From contig CM119265.1 in the NCBI GenBank assembly GCA_051294375.1, positions 8,998,772 to 9,062,771 of the forward strand: DNA of 64,000 nucleotides. Direction: 5' to 3'. Below are positions 35,117 to 48,100 of the stretch, in pieces (the stretch's first letter is position 1; each line of letters opens with the position of its first letter). The position numbers and the translations under genes were made by a program. The DNA comes from Paraspadella gotoi (lineage: Eukaryota; Chaetognatha). Under the pieces are notes generated by a model, which saw only the letters and a program-made list of their open reading frames with translations, did not search any database and was not told where the DNA came from.

Positions 35117-36680
35117 TTGAGTGGGCGAGCGTGAGGCAGAAGCCAGAGATAAGCACAAGGAAAGAAAAAAATTTAAAAACCAGTGGTAATTTTTCTGCTG
35201 GAAGCTTCTTTCTGCAAATATTTCTAATCTTCCTCTCTTTTTAGTTTTTTTATTCCCCGAGCGCCGGCGATTTTTCTCAACATCCAACTCGAAGATCTTC
35301 GGACAAGAATCTTTTTCTTGTATTTTTTTTTCTGGACTTTTTCGGCCCTTCGAACTTTGGCTGGGGAAGCGAGCATTACACGAGGTAATTAATAAGTATA
35401 CGTCCTTTTTATTGGGCATTATCATTTGGCAACGATCTTGTATCTTGTATCGGAATTAAGAGAAAACGAGAAAATTTTTTTTTTAAATTTCCGTTCAATT
35501 TTAGTCCTGAATATTCATTATCTTGCACTCAATTTTGTCTCCGTTCCCCATTGTATTAACATCCGCTTTTTCAGAATTGAAAATCATGACAAGAGGTTAA
35601 ACAAAAGACTAACTGGTTAGAAACGGAACGTCAATTCTTTTTAAAAGGGGATAAATCAGAAGATGTTATCTGCAATATTACGATTCCGATAGGGATCGAT
35701 CGTGATCTCACTTGGGTCAGTGAGCCGAGGAGTGCGTGTCTCTGTCTCTGTTTTCGAATGAGAAAGGAAAGCAAGAAAGAAAAAAAGAAGAAAAAGAATC
35801 GACTATCGCGGCGCCGCGAATAGATTGTCATTGTGTCTGGGTAGCTGAGATTTCTTTTTGGATGTCACCTGGCTTCGTTTTTGTCGCGCGTCGCGGCGAC
35901 GACGAATTCAGAGGAATGATGAATGGACGAAGAATCAGAACAGAGTGGATCCTTGGGGGGGGCAGAATCAATTCCGTTTGAGGTTGAGAGAGAGAGAGAG
36001 AGAGAAAGAGAGGATTTCCAGACTTTGGGAGTATCACTATCACTAAGGTTAGAGAAATGAAGAAATTGGATTGCCAGGACTTTTGACCAGAATTTTGACA
36101 GGTGGAATCTGGAAAAGTCACAACAATCAAGGAGAGATGTTTGTTGCCGAACGATATATCTTAGCGGTCAGAGAAAGCTTATTCATTATATTAACTTGAT
36201 TAAGAGGACCGAGATAGAGAGGCATGACGATTTATGAATTCATAAACTCAAGGTACCAAGAAAATCTAATTTTCATTTTTTACTTAAGTATTTCCAATTC
36301 CGAGTAGAGATTTTAAAAATGACTGGGTAATTAATCATTCAGACTTACCAATCATCGAAAATGCCTGAAAGTCTTTTCCTTTGGATAATTATTATATTCT
36401 CGATTTAATTTTAGCTTTAAAATTGTCGGAGATTCGACAAGCGGCACACGGAACAATTACCGAAATTTACTATTTATTACTTTCAATTAACGACAACCGA
36501 TACAACTTTTACGTGGCCATAAATCGGCGGTCAATACAGATAAATCTTTTTCATCAAAAGGTGACGCTTCCGCCGCGCTTCGCCAGAGGGCCTCCCGAAA
36601 TCGTCTTCCAGAGAAAAATAAAAGAAATCAGAACAAAAGGTCAATCCGAAGGTCAAAGCCGTCCCCGAAAAGAAAAGAAG

Positions 36681-36715
<35 letters not shown>

Positions 36716-36735
36716 ATTTTCTCTCCGCCGCGAGA

Positions 36736-38000
36736 ATGGGCAAAGGATCCGGAATGGGTCATCGCCGATGGAACTGGCACTGGGTTCAACCGCCTCACGA
36801 ATATTCGACCATGATCGTCCCCGTTAATTCCCTCTTCAACTACGAATACTGGAAACTTTACTGGAATCAGGTTTTTTTTTTAAATCGAGGTGGAGTTTGA
36901 AAAAGGGCGGGATTTTTAATCCAGGATCTGAATTCTCGTTTACGTTGAAATCGGATTAAATCGATTTAATCCGAAAAACGAGTATTACGTACGACGTTCG
37001 AGTTCAACTTTGACGTGACGATGACGAGGACGCCTTGACATCTAGGCTCAGGAGTGTCTAAAAGGCAAACAGGGCCGAGGTTCACCGGCTAGTCTTAGTC
37101 ATAGACAAAATAAGGTAACTGGCTTAAATTGTGACCCTGGGATGAAATCTTTCGACTGGTCTACCCCCGCAAAGAAGTCACATAACGAAAGTCCCTATCA
37201 AACTGAACAGGAAAAGTAGATGACAGCGACGACGAGAATGACGACGATATCGAAGCCACGTTCTTTTGTTCTACGACGTTTAACGAGTTTGACGAGAATT
37301 CGAAATCCCATCGTCTTGAGTTTGACATCATTGCTTTGATTTTTTTTATTGTTCCTTTCATTTATTTTTATTTTTTAATAGTAGGTAACGCAACCCTCTA
37401 TGAGAATAATCCTAAAGGGGACAAACTTCTTTTTCTTTCCAGTATTGCAACGTGCATCCTGTCACCAAAGTTCTGCCGAGTTTGAACACGAACTGGACCG
37501 TGCCGAAAAAATGGAATCCTTTCAAATGGAGGTAAACATCATCCTTTAAATGGTTTTTTCGTTGAAAATTATATTAAACAGGAGTCGATTTCAGTTAGAT
37601 TACCCAATTCCCAATACCCATTAAGAATGATAATTTTTCAAAAAATTAATTTTAGAACGAAAAACTTGTAAAATTTAACAGAAGCTCGCACACATTCTAC
37701 ACAAATACCCACATACAAATAATTGTCTAATATTATATAATATTCGATGATTTTCACTGTTTGATACGTAAGTAATACGTTAGTAATATTTATCCTTTCC
37801 CCTTCCTTCACTACCCTAGATCCGTGACGGTCTCCCCCCACCACCAGCGCCAAATCACGCGACTCCACGAGCCTTCGGGACTCGAGTTTCGTCAGAAGCT
37901 TCGCTCCCGTCACGTGACCGATTTCCAGAGTCTATCCGGAGAAGACGCCGTCCGCGACGCCAGGATGCGGGCGCGGGAGATCGGGCCCTACCGGAAGTAG
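36736..38000 (+). CDS. Unassigned 134-residue protein, aromatic-rich
   Basis: Three exons join in phase: 36736-36870, 37443-37531 and 37820-38000 (TAG). The product starts MGKGSGMGHRRWNWHWVQPP, continues EYSTMIVPVNSLFNYEYWKLYW and NWTVPKKWNPFKW, and ends with a basic GPYRK. It is rich in Trp, Tyr, Arg and His, with no signal peptide or membrane segment. Small, aromatic, basic proteins of this size are frequent among axonemal microtubule inner proteins, and CFAP221 lies upstream on the same strand, but I recognise no family and that role is only a guess. A (CT)n run at 36680-36713 lies just before the start. Splice sites and GC-rich third exon support a real gene. Confidence 0.7.
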
Positions 38001-39683
38001 AAGGGGGACGTAGGGCACGAGGGGTTGGAGGGGCGCGTCGCCTCGGTGGAGCTGTATGGCGCCAGTGCAGGGGATCTACTTACTTAAATGGGATACACGG
38101 TGGAAAGCTCGCTTCAAGTACAACAAAACAACAACAATATCAACGGACGGCAAGAACGGCAAAAACAAGATGGAAAACATTGAAAGCAGCAACCGAAAGA
38201 TAAGATTTTCATTGGCGACGTCTACTTCATCTAAGCACGCCAGTTCCCTTTCGAGAAAACATTGCAGCTGAACCAACGACGTAGGAAAAACAACAATAAG
38301 ACGAACGAACTCCCTACCCCCTCAATGTCCACCTCCGTTTTCAACCCACCTTTACCAACCCCCTCTCCTCCCGCGGGCGACGGCTGACTCAACGCCCCAT
38401 CTCTCCTCTTCCGCCGGAGGGGGAGGGTCTCTCTTTGGGTCCTCGACTACGAGTCTCGAGCATGGAATCGCATGGTTGTTACATGATTAGCGGGAAAAAA
38501 TGGGAAAACGGAAAAAAAATCCTTGAAAAGATCATCGTTTCGCCTGTTCTTTTTTTTTTTCTTTTTCTTTTTCTTTTTAAAATCAAATCTTTTCATAATT
38601 CGCCGATGTTCCTAACTGCTAGCGCCGCTTGTTAATTTTGTTAGTCATTTGTTTGTTAATTTATTTTCCGGTTTGTGTCTTCGTTTTCGTGGTTTCGTAT
38701 TTGAATATGCAAGAAGTAAAAAAAACGTGTAAATGTCGAATTAAATTAATTTGATATCGAAGCGAAATTAGGGGTTCGTGCGTAAGAAATGTTTAGCTAA
38801 TTGCGGCGGCGACTTTCAATGGCATTCGCGTGATTTGCGGGCGAGGAATCTTCAATCTCATAAAATCTCATAAAGATGGATGCGGTCAGTTGGATCGACT
38901 GGCCGAGAGACCGGAGCCGATATTTATCTCGATATGTCATAAACTTTGAAGTTTGTTAATAGCTTGATATCTAGAGAGGCGACCCGGGAATGCGCGGCTC
39001 CGCAAAGAGACAGCGGCAAAAGAATTTCGGAGGAAGAGCGTACTTTTGTCGCGAGTCAAAAACGCGAAAGAATTAAAGAAAAGAAAAACGATTCGGCCGC
39101 TTCCTCTTCCTCTTCCTAATCTTCTCCTTTCGTTAATTCTTCTTCCCCCCCTTCTTCTCGCGATCGGCCGGGGGGGGGGGAATTCGTCAGGAAAGGAGGA
39201 TCAACGGTTCTTGTCTCACGCTTCGTTTGACTACGAATGAAAAGAAGGGGAAGAGTTCGATCTGTCGCGGGATGAATGGAATTGTTTATCGGATCGATTC
39301 AATCACGCCGCTCGTTTATGAATAGGAGTTATGAATACCAGAATCTGAACTGTAGTTTATAAAGATAAATACTATCTTGCATAAAAATTAAATGCTAAAT
39401 TAATTTATTGATATGCGAATGGCGGAAACGGTGACGTAAACATGCTGGAATTTTTCATAGTCAATTTTTGATAAGCGGAGATCAATAAAAAGATATTTTT
39501 TCCCCGACCATAATTGAACTGTCAATAAAATCCTTTACTTTTAGTTGACTTAGAAAATTGAAAAAAACCAATTTTGAATAGCGATAAAAAATGATTAGTG
39601 CGCATTGACTATTGAGAATATTGAGATGGAGAAGATCAATCGGTCAATCAATCTCAGCTCAAAGAAGAACGATTATCAACGAC

Positions 39684-39848
<165 letters not shown>

Positions 39849-40369
39849 TCAGCGACAAAGATCTTCGGTGGCTCCAAGCTGAGGGATATGATAAAAAAAA
39901 TTGATTTGAAAAAAAAAATTGATGAAGAGCGAACAATGATAAGGAAAATGATAAAGAGTGGGAAAAATTGAGATGACATTTTGAGGAGCGGGAAACAAAA
40001 GGGAAAAAGTCGAGAGGGAAAAATCGTTTACTAAATGACATTAGCCTCTGCCGGAGGAAAAAAAAAGTTTTGCTTTCCATTATTTGGCTGAAATAAGCTT
40101 ATTGGATTTAGAAATCTTAAAATACATGCGAATTTTTATGTATGATATTGAAAGTCAAATAAGAATAAAAAAAGTTGTTTTTAAAATACAAACATGAGAC
40201 CGAATTAAACTTTTCATCTCATCCCTAATTTCAAAGGGAGAGTTTGGAATTGGGGGGGGGGAGAAGGGGAGAGAGAAAGAGTGAATCTCTCAGGCTGAAG
40301 TGAATATCCCACCGGGAATCAATTCGGCGAGCCATCACCACAAGGCGTAATATTTGCGCATATTCGTTA

Positions 40370-40374
<5 letters not shown>

Positions 40375-40460
<86 letters not shown>
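40375..40460. repeat. (GA)n microsatellite
   Basis: A pure GA run of about 86 bases. Confidence 0.95.
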
Positions 40461-40463
<3 letters not shown>

Positions 40464-40525
40464 ACTATTTAAAGTGGCTTGATACGATTTGACGATGACG
40501 TAAAAATCTTGTCTTCGGCAACGCC

Positions 40526-40618
40526 ATCGTCGTCGTCGTCGTCGACTCTATCGTCGTCGTCATCATGCTTGTACCTTTTCGTCGTCGTCATAACATCGTC
40601 GTCGTCGTCGTCGTCGTT
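40526..40618. repeat. (TCG)n trinucleotide repeats
   Basis: Three TCG/GTC clusters within 93 bases of non-coding DNA. Confidence 0.8.
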
Positions 40619-41775
40619 GATGTCCTCGTCGCTTCTGCTTCTGGATTTCGTTTTCCGCGTTTCATTTTTTTTTTTTTGCGGATTCTCAAAGAAGAAGAAA
40701 ATTAATCCAAATAAAAACAACTTAACGACAAATTTCAGCGATTTTTTTTTTTTTTTTACTGGCGCATAAATATTAAACATAAAGTGACATTCCGAATAAC
40801 ATTATATGAAGATTTCTAAAATTTTTGCAAGTTATTATTTGTCTAGAGGAAAAAAACGGTCCTAAAATATCACGTTTTCATGAATTTGTTTAAGCCCATC
40901 AATCCGATCGTTTTAGCGAAATAAGTAAAACAAATTTAGAAAAACGACCTCGGAGAAGCAAATTTGACACGAAAATACATTAGCAAGTAAAAGTGTAAAT
41001 TTCCTCGTCACTCTTAAGAAAAAGTATTAATTTAGCTTAAAACGATTACGGTCTCCGCTTCCCTCCCGCTTCTTTTCGAGTCCCACGCCGGGAGAGGCAG
41101 AGTTCATTTTTCTTTCTTGAAAAGATAAAAAAAATCTTTTTCTCTCAAATATTTAAAAAAAAAAGGTCAGTTGCTGATTCAGACGACGGAGGATTTTAAT
41201 CACTGCATTGCACAAGGATGCAATATCATTAACAAATCGAAAAGCATTTTATTTAATAGGCAAAACAAAAATCGCCCGATTGCCGGCAAAAGTACTTACT
41301 CTTATACTACGCGGAAAATAATATTACTATAAAACATAAATAAAAGAATAAATTAAATCGAAAAACCATTTATGAATATTTAGCCAAAACTGCTTCGGCT
41401 CGCGCCCGGCGCAAGTCTTTCCCATCATCTGATCGCTAATCGGATTTACGCCTTTTTTTCCCCAAACAGGAAGAGACGGACGTTTTTTTTTTTCGAAAGA
41501 AAAAAAGAAATCGGGATCGAGAATAATAAATAATTTTCTTGACACCCGAGACCCGCGATCTCCGACCGGGGTGACGAGCGTCTTCGCTCCCTAAAAAGAG
41601 AAACGTATTCACTCTTGGGTCCTCACACTGGACCTATCTCTATCTTCACACTTCAGACCATCTCAGAAAAATATTTCAATCGTGAAAAAGTTTCACTCTT
41701 GACTTTTCGACGCCGTCGAGGTCATCAACTCCCAAAGAGCTTTGTAATTTGCCACGCCCCAAAATTCCGCCAAAA

Positions 41776-42981
41776 ATGGCGTCTTGCGGCGCGTGCGCGC
41801 GTTGTCAATACGCGACGATGTTCCCTGACTCGCAAATGGTCGGCTTCATCGCCTTCGCCACCGACTGCGCGCGGCAGCGTCGCAGTGGCAGTGGCAGCGG
41901 CGAAGCGGAAGAAGCATTGACGACGCCGCCGCCTCCGCCGCAATTTTCACCGAGTTCACCGCCGCCGCGGTCTCCTCCTCCGATTTCTCCGCCGCCTCCA
42001 CCGCCCGGTTGGGAGGACGGCGCCCCTAGCCCACCTCCGCCGCTCATTTTCCAACGCCCGTCCTCCACGCCCTCCACCGCTGACTCTCCACCGCTCGTCG
42101 TTCGACGCCGCCCGTCGTGGAGACTCAAGCGGCCTCTGTCGATGCGTTCGCCCACGTCGAGCGTTTCTCCCGCCACAACCGCCTCACCCACTTCCCCACG
42201 CCCCCTGTCTTTCTCTCCACGCCCCTCTTCACCTCCCACTTTTCCCCCCATCCCCCCATCCTCTCCATCGCGACGTCGCCCGCTCTCTGAGGTCTTCTCG
42301 CGCCTCCAACGCCCGACGCCGCTCGGCGACGATGGCGCCGGGGACGCCACCGACGAAACTCGCGGCGCGGTCATGACGACGCCGGATTTCCTCGGCGCCG
42401 AGTGGCGTCGCTCGATCATGGTAGCCGAGGAACTTCCGGCGCCGAGAGGGGAGATTCGCTTTTCCTCTTTTCGGCCAACGACGCCGACGAAATACGAAAT
42501 CGCGCCGGTTGACACCACCGACGACGGCGCCGAATATCGCCAGCGGCTGCAATACGCGTCGACGACGCTGTTGGGGCCGAGATTATCAGCTACGGCGTCA
42601 GCGGCTTCGGCGGCGTCCCCAGCCTCGACGTCGTCGCCCTATTATTCCTCGGTCCGACAAAGCGTCGATCTCGAGGAAAGCCGAGACATTAATTCCGACT
42701 TCGACGTCTATTCTCGACCGGGTGTAACCGAGAACAAGCTAGACCAAAACGTCACTCCGGATGAAAGTGCCGAACCGCTAGACTCGACGGTAAACCCGGA
42801 TGAAACCGAAGAACCCGTGGAGTTGGACACGAGCGAAGAGAAGTTCTTGCTCGACCTCGGAACGGAGACCGAGGACGGCGACGAGATCTTGGAGAGCGTC
42901 TACAAGACTCTGGAGAAGTACAACGTCATGCCAAAGATCAATCCCGACTTCTTGTTGGAATCAAGGGTCGAGTTTAAGTGA
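41776..42981 (+). CDS. Unassigned proline-rich / acidic protein
   Basis: An open frame of 401 residues from the ATG at 41776 to TGA at 42979-42981. The N-terminus has CGACARC and a non-repetitive stretch (PDSQMVGFIAFATDC). Residues about 55-190 are very Pro/Ser-rich (PPPPP, SPPPISPPPPPP). The C-terminal third is acidic (DETEEPVELDTSEEKFLL) and ends YKTLEKYNVMPKINPDFLLE. It is GC-rich with strong codon bias, so probably coding. AA|GTGAGT overlaps the stop and is a perfect splice donor, so this could be the first exon of a longer gene whose remainder I cannot find. Pro-rich segments suggest SH3 or WW binding. I cannot name a family. Confidence 0.6.
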   Translation: MASCGACARCQYATMFPDSQMVGFIAFATDCARQRRSGSGSGEAEEALTTPPPPPQFSPSSPPPRSPPPISPPPPPPGWEDGAPSPPPPLIFQRPSSTPSTADSPPLVVRRRPSWRLKRPLSMRSPTSSVSPATTASPTSPRPLSFSPRPSSPPTFPPIPPSSPSRRRPLSEVFSRLQRPTPLGDDGAGDATDETRGAVMTTPDFLGAEWRRSIMVAEELPAPRGEIRFSSFRPTTPTKYEIAPVDTTDDGAEYRQRLQYASTTLLGPRLSATASAASAASPASTSSPYYSSVRQSVDLEESRDINSDFDVYSRPGVTENKLDQNVTPDESAEPLDSTVNPDETEEPVELDTSEEKFLLDLGTETEDGDEILESVYKTLEKYNVMPKINPDFLLESRVEFK

Positions 42982-44761
42982 GTTGGATATTATTGACCAT
43001 TATATTAATTACTATCATATTATGATACTATATTTCGCATCAAATTGAAAACCCGAAAAGTCATTCGTCCCCCAAAAAACTAAAGATGAGTATTTCGCAG
43101 AATTTAAAATTCTTCAAATATCAAAATATGATTTAGATAACTTTTTAAACTGATTTATAAAAATATTTTGATTTAATTAAGGCCGCTTCGGGCTCCCTTT
43201 CAAACACACGTGTAAAACGATGATTTGGTGCTACGACAAAAGTGGGTCGCTTTCGGATTCAAGGTGCTTTACTTCACTTCACTTGAGTGAAGTTGAGTAG
43301 TTTAGATGGAGAATAAACGGAAAGCAGAACAAACTGAAAATTCGAACTGGTCAAGCCGCATGTAGATCACACCTTAGTTCAATTAACTCAGAGCTATTTC
43401 CGCTTAGCGTCTCGCTTTATTTTGCTTTTCTCTGTTTTCTGTAACTATTACTGTAATCTCTGTTCCATGTTAAATTATTAATCGAAAACAGATTTTTTTA
43501 AATTTATTTAAGAATTAAGTGCGAGTTAACACAATCGAACAAGAAGTTAAAAAAGTATTGCGTCATATGGATAGAATTTCACTTATGTCAAATTTTAGCC
43601 TTTAAAACATTTAGTTAATTTTATTTGATATTTTCAAAACATACGTGCTTCAATGTCGACACACAATCTTGTAGTTTTGGTTTGCAAAGTAGTAAAGCAA
43701 AAGTCTGAATGGAAACGAGGTACAATGAAATATCATTTAAAAATCAAACGAAAGTAATCTGTCGATATAAAAACATTAAGGAAAATAAATCGTATTCATT
43801 CGTGCCAGAGTCTCAATAGACGTAACCGGTTCCAAAAAAAATATAGTATTTGTGTTTCGAAACCATAATATTCGAAAAAAAAACAAAACGCACAATGAAA
43901 AAAAAACAAAATATTGAGGGGGACAGAAAATGGAGTCAAACTACTTCTACTTAAAATTGAAAAAAAAAACCTTTATCGCGTGGAATGTATTTTATTATGT
44001 ACTACACGCTACTTTAAAGCCACTATCATAAAAAAAATATATAAAAACTAACTGAAATGAAAAAAAAATAAAGAGCGAACTTCTTCGGTATTAAAAGTGC
44101 GGTGAAGATTAATCAAAGATTTAATTCATGAGCGAAAAAAAATTAATCGCGCGAACAAAATAGCAACGGACGATGGCACTCACAGCTTAGTAGGGTCCAT
44201 TAAAAAACCCTTTCCAATTGGGTTGCTTTTTTGATTTTTTTTAGAGAGATAATATATATGCGAGCAAAATGTATAACACATTCATCGTAAAGAATATTAT
44301 ATAAATCTCTTAATAATATAATGCACGATTATTCAACGAAGAAGGGCGCTATGGCCTTGAACAGTAATAAGATGGTATTAATAATCGTAATAATTTCCGT
44401 TATATCACAAAGTACGAACAAAGTGGGAGGGAGAATGATTCTGCGAAACACTGTACGAAGAATAACTTTATAACAAGTTTACTTTTCTTTTTAAAGATGT
44501 TACATATAGAAGTATATTTAGTGTTAACTGATCGGAAGCGAATAACTTCACAGCTATTATGACTACTAATACGTTAGTAAAAGTAAATACATACGAAAAG
44601 AGGTAAAAAAGAAACTTTTTGAAGAGCTAGAGACGTTAGAACAGAAATTAAAAAAAATTGCAGAAACGTCTCCTCAAATTACGACTAGCGTATATAAATA
44701 TCGAAATTTGCAGTTAATATGAGATTGTCCGTCGATGAATGCCAATGAAAAAGAACCCATA

Positions 44762-44812
44762 ACTTAAGCTTAGACTTAAGCTTAGACTTAGACTTAAGCT
44801 TAGACTTACGGA
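44762..44812. repeat. Short tandem repeat of TTAGACTTAAGC-type units
   Basis: About four imperfect 6- to 12-base units containing AAGCTTAGACTTA. The second copy (about 50742-50802) has the same motif with changes. It lies in the 3' flank of SH3GLB. Confidence 0.75.
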
Positions 44813-45104
44813 AGAAAAGAAAATTGCTCTCCCTAATAATGTCGACTCAGTTAAATTTGTTTATAATCCCGAAAAGAAAAGAACAACGCAATGAAATTTC
44901 AAAAAAGTTCGTAAATGATGCATGGAGATCACGTTTTCGTGCGGGATAGAATTTTAATAACCGAAAGACCCGAAAGTTCACCTTTAATTTTTTTTTTTTT
45001 TTACCGTTGAAATTCAACGAGTTGTATATTTATTTTTTGCTTTGGAAAAAAAAGAGCAGCACCTTTCATCCCGGTAACGAACCCACAAAACCCCCGAGCG
45101 CTTT

Positions 45105-48100
45105 TCACTCGAGATTGTCGTAGTCGAGCAGCTCGAGGTAAGTCGTCGGCACCTTACCCGACTTGGACCCGCGTTTCGCCATCATCCAATCGGCGCCGAA
45201 TCCGGGGACGGAGTACACGTCGATGATCTGATTGGTTACGAAGTTGCGTTTAAAATGTATCAATGTTATAAAATAGTGGTTAATTTTAAATATAAGTTCA
45301 TTCATAAATAATATAGCAGAGTAGCTTGTGGTTCATTTCAATCAATCCCATTTACACCATCTAAATTTACAACTCTCTCATTCACATATTGTAGCAGTTT
45401 AGATTATTTCTTGTATCTTTTTATTCTATTTTCCTAAAAGTTTTATTTTACTATTTCAGGGATATTTATTAAGTTTTTACTTAAACCAACACATAACCAA
45501 TATACAGATGTGGTCAAAAAAAGTTTAAACTTTGAACCCCCTACTATCTCATTTGTTTGTCATCCTATTAATTAAAACTTGGGTTTATTTAAAAGTTAAC
45601 GTTGCTTTCTTTTTATACTTGATATTTTTTTGGTTTATAAAAAAATTGAATTTGAATGTTCTTGACTATTATATTGTATACTTTCTTATGAATTAGTTCA
45701 TAACATTTTATTCATGAGTTTATTTAAACGTTAATATCTTTTGTTTTTGTTAAATTATAATAGTTTAGTTTTTACTTGTTTACCGCTTTCTAATCTTTTA
45801 CACTGATACTGTTTCTGATTTTGTCAATACTGTTTTTGATATTAATAAAAAAAATTTTAAAAAAGATAAAAAACTTTAATTAAAGCCTATGGCGAGGTTT
45901 TTAGGCCAAATATTATAAAAGCTGTGCTAAATAATAAACGGATCTGAAATTCTGTTTAGACTTTTTTTTTTTGCGTAAAAAATTTTTTATCCATTTTTAT
46001 TTTTTGTGTTTTTTCACCATGGAAACTTCAAAACAGTTAAACCCTAAAAAGAAAGCTGCAATTATTAAGCTTTGGAAGGCGTGTTTGTCAAGATATAGGA
46101 TCGCAAAACAGTTGAATTTCTCTCCTACCACCATTTGCAGTTGTCAATAAATTTGAAACAACTGGAAACCTTGGACGAGCTGTTGAAAGTGGGCGACCTC
46201 GCAGGTCCTGGGAAACCTAGAACAATAACCTGGTAAATCACGAAATTCAAAAATGGAGGGCTCCTGCAAACCAGATGAAAAAAAATAAAGAAAGAGGAAT
46301 TGTAGCCAGTCGTTCACTATTGAAAGATGGCTTTTCATACTGAATTGAGCTACTGGAAATGAGGCCAAAGCTACCCACTCGCTTGACTGCATCATCATCG
46401 AAAACGTCTGGTCAAGGATAAAAAAGGATATTTCGCAGTACAACGCCACGACAGTCGACGAAATAAAAAAAATTGTAAAATGTATTTGGCGGGAGCTGAA
46501 CCCTTCGTATTTGCGCAGCCTCTACGACTCTCTCCCTCGTCGCATGGAAGCGGTGCTGGAAGCAAATGGTGGTCCGACAATGTATTAATTAACCGAGTCC
46601 TAAAAAATATTTTTCTTCGAATAGCAAAATAAAATGCTTTCGTCATAACTATTAAACTTTTTTTTTTGACCACATGTGTACAATATATTAAATGTCCCTC
46701 CCGCTATAATAAAATTATAAATTGATGAATCAATCGATCAATCGCCGCTGACCTCGTCGGCCTGGACGTTGAGCTCGGACTCATCGGCGGCGTCAAAGTC
46801 GTAGAGGACGCGCGCGCGTTTCACATCCTTTTTGGACGAGGAAGACGACGACGTCGGCCCGCGGGTCGGAGAGTCCAGGCTCGAGAACGCGTTCGACGCC
46901 AGGCCTTGAGGGAGGAGGCGGTGAGTTTAGGGTGAGGTTAAGAACGACACTTTAATTAAGCTATCAAAGTCAAAGCTCAAATGCAAAATTTGTAAAGTTT
47001 AGTTGGTTTTTTATGAAGCTCAAAATTAAAATCTCTACTTGTTTTGTTTGTTTGTTTTTTTTTTTTTACGCTGAAAAAAACTTTTTTCCTTTCTTATCAA
47101 AAATCTGATTTTGGATAAAAAAAAGTTCATTTTGAAAACAAAAAAAAATTTCATTGGGATATTACTGTGATAATTGTATTTGGTACAATGTGCAATTGTG
47201 CATCCGTTCCCCAAAGGCCTTACAATATGATTATCTGATAAATTTTTTTGATTTCCGAAAGCTTCATTCTATCATCCCATTCCATCCTATCTTAAACGCT
47301 CTCTCCTACCGAAACCGTTGCTTGAGATCAAGTCGTTCGTCGGGATGTTCGTCGTTCCGTTGGTCGTGCTGGCAAGAATAGGGTTCAGATTACTGCCGCC
47401 AGGGGTGTGCGGTCCCGAGGCTGGCGTCAGGCTGAAACAAAATATCAGCTTATTGATTTCAACGTAATTAATTTTTATTGAAAAAAAAATTTGATTTTTA
47501 ACTCTAATTACGTATACTTAAGTCGATTATCATTATTATAAATCCTTAATACTGCTGAATTGATAATGAATGAGAACGGTACCGATTAACTCACTTTCCC
47601 AACTGTCGCTGAAGGTCGAGCATGTACTGGTGGCACTGAGCGTGGAACTGGACTTGAGCCTCCACGAAGTCGTTTAGGCATCGCAAATGATGCGCCTGAG
47701 AGAGAGAGAGAGAGAGNNNNNNNNNNNNNNNNNNNNNNNNNNNNNNNNNNNNNNNNNNNNNNNNNNNNNNNNNNNNNNNNNNNNNNNNNNNNNNNNNNNN
47801 NNNNNNNNNNNNNNNNNNNNNNNNNNNNNNNNNNNNNNNNNNNNNNNNNNNNNNNNNNNNNNNNNNNNNNNNNNNNNNNNNNNNNNNNNNNNNNNNNNNN
47901 NNNNNNNNNNNNNNNNNNNNNNNNNNNNNNNNNNNNNNNNNNNNNNNNNNNNNNNNNNNNNNNNNNNNNNNNNNNNNNNNNNNNNNNAGAGAGAGAGAGA
48001 AAAAGTGATATAATTACACTGGAGAAAAATGGGGAGTGGAAAGGAGAGAGTAGATAGAAAAGGAGACAGGAGATAGAAAAGGAGAGAGNNNNNNNNNNNN

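Larger units (their letters stand above)
34205..36735. other. Intergenic: CFAP221 3' flank to the next + strand gene
   Basis: AT-rich DNA with a (GA)n block at 34641-34754 and a (CT)n block at 35014-35116. Reading frames here are short and low-complexity; none looks conserved. Confidence 0.6.

Noticed and set aside
41805-42518. Minus-strand frame of 237 codons opposite the Pro-rich ORF
   Set aside because: It is the Gly/Glu-rich antisense of the Pro-rich region and shows no independent conserved feature.
44162-44812. Possible gene or array in the 43-45 kb region because it is repeated at 49-51 kb
   Set aside because: It is AT-rich with no open frame; the repetition is part of the whole-block duplication. 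No CRISPR-like spacing exists.
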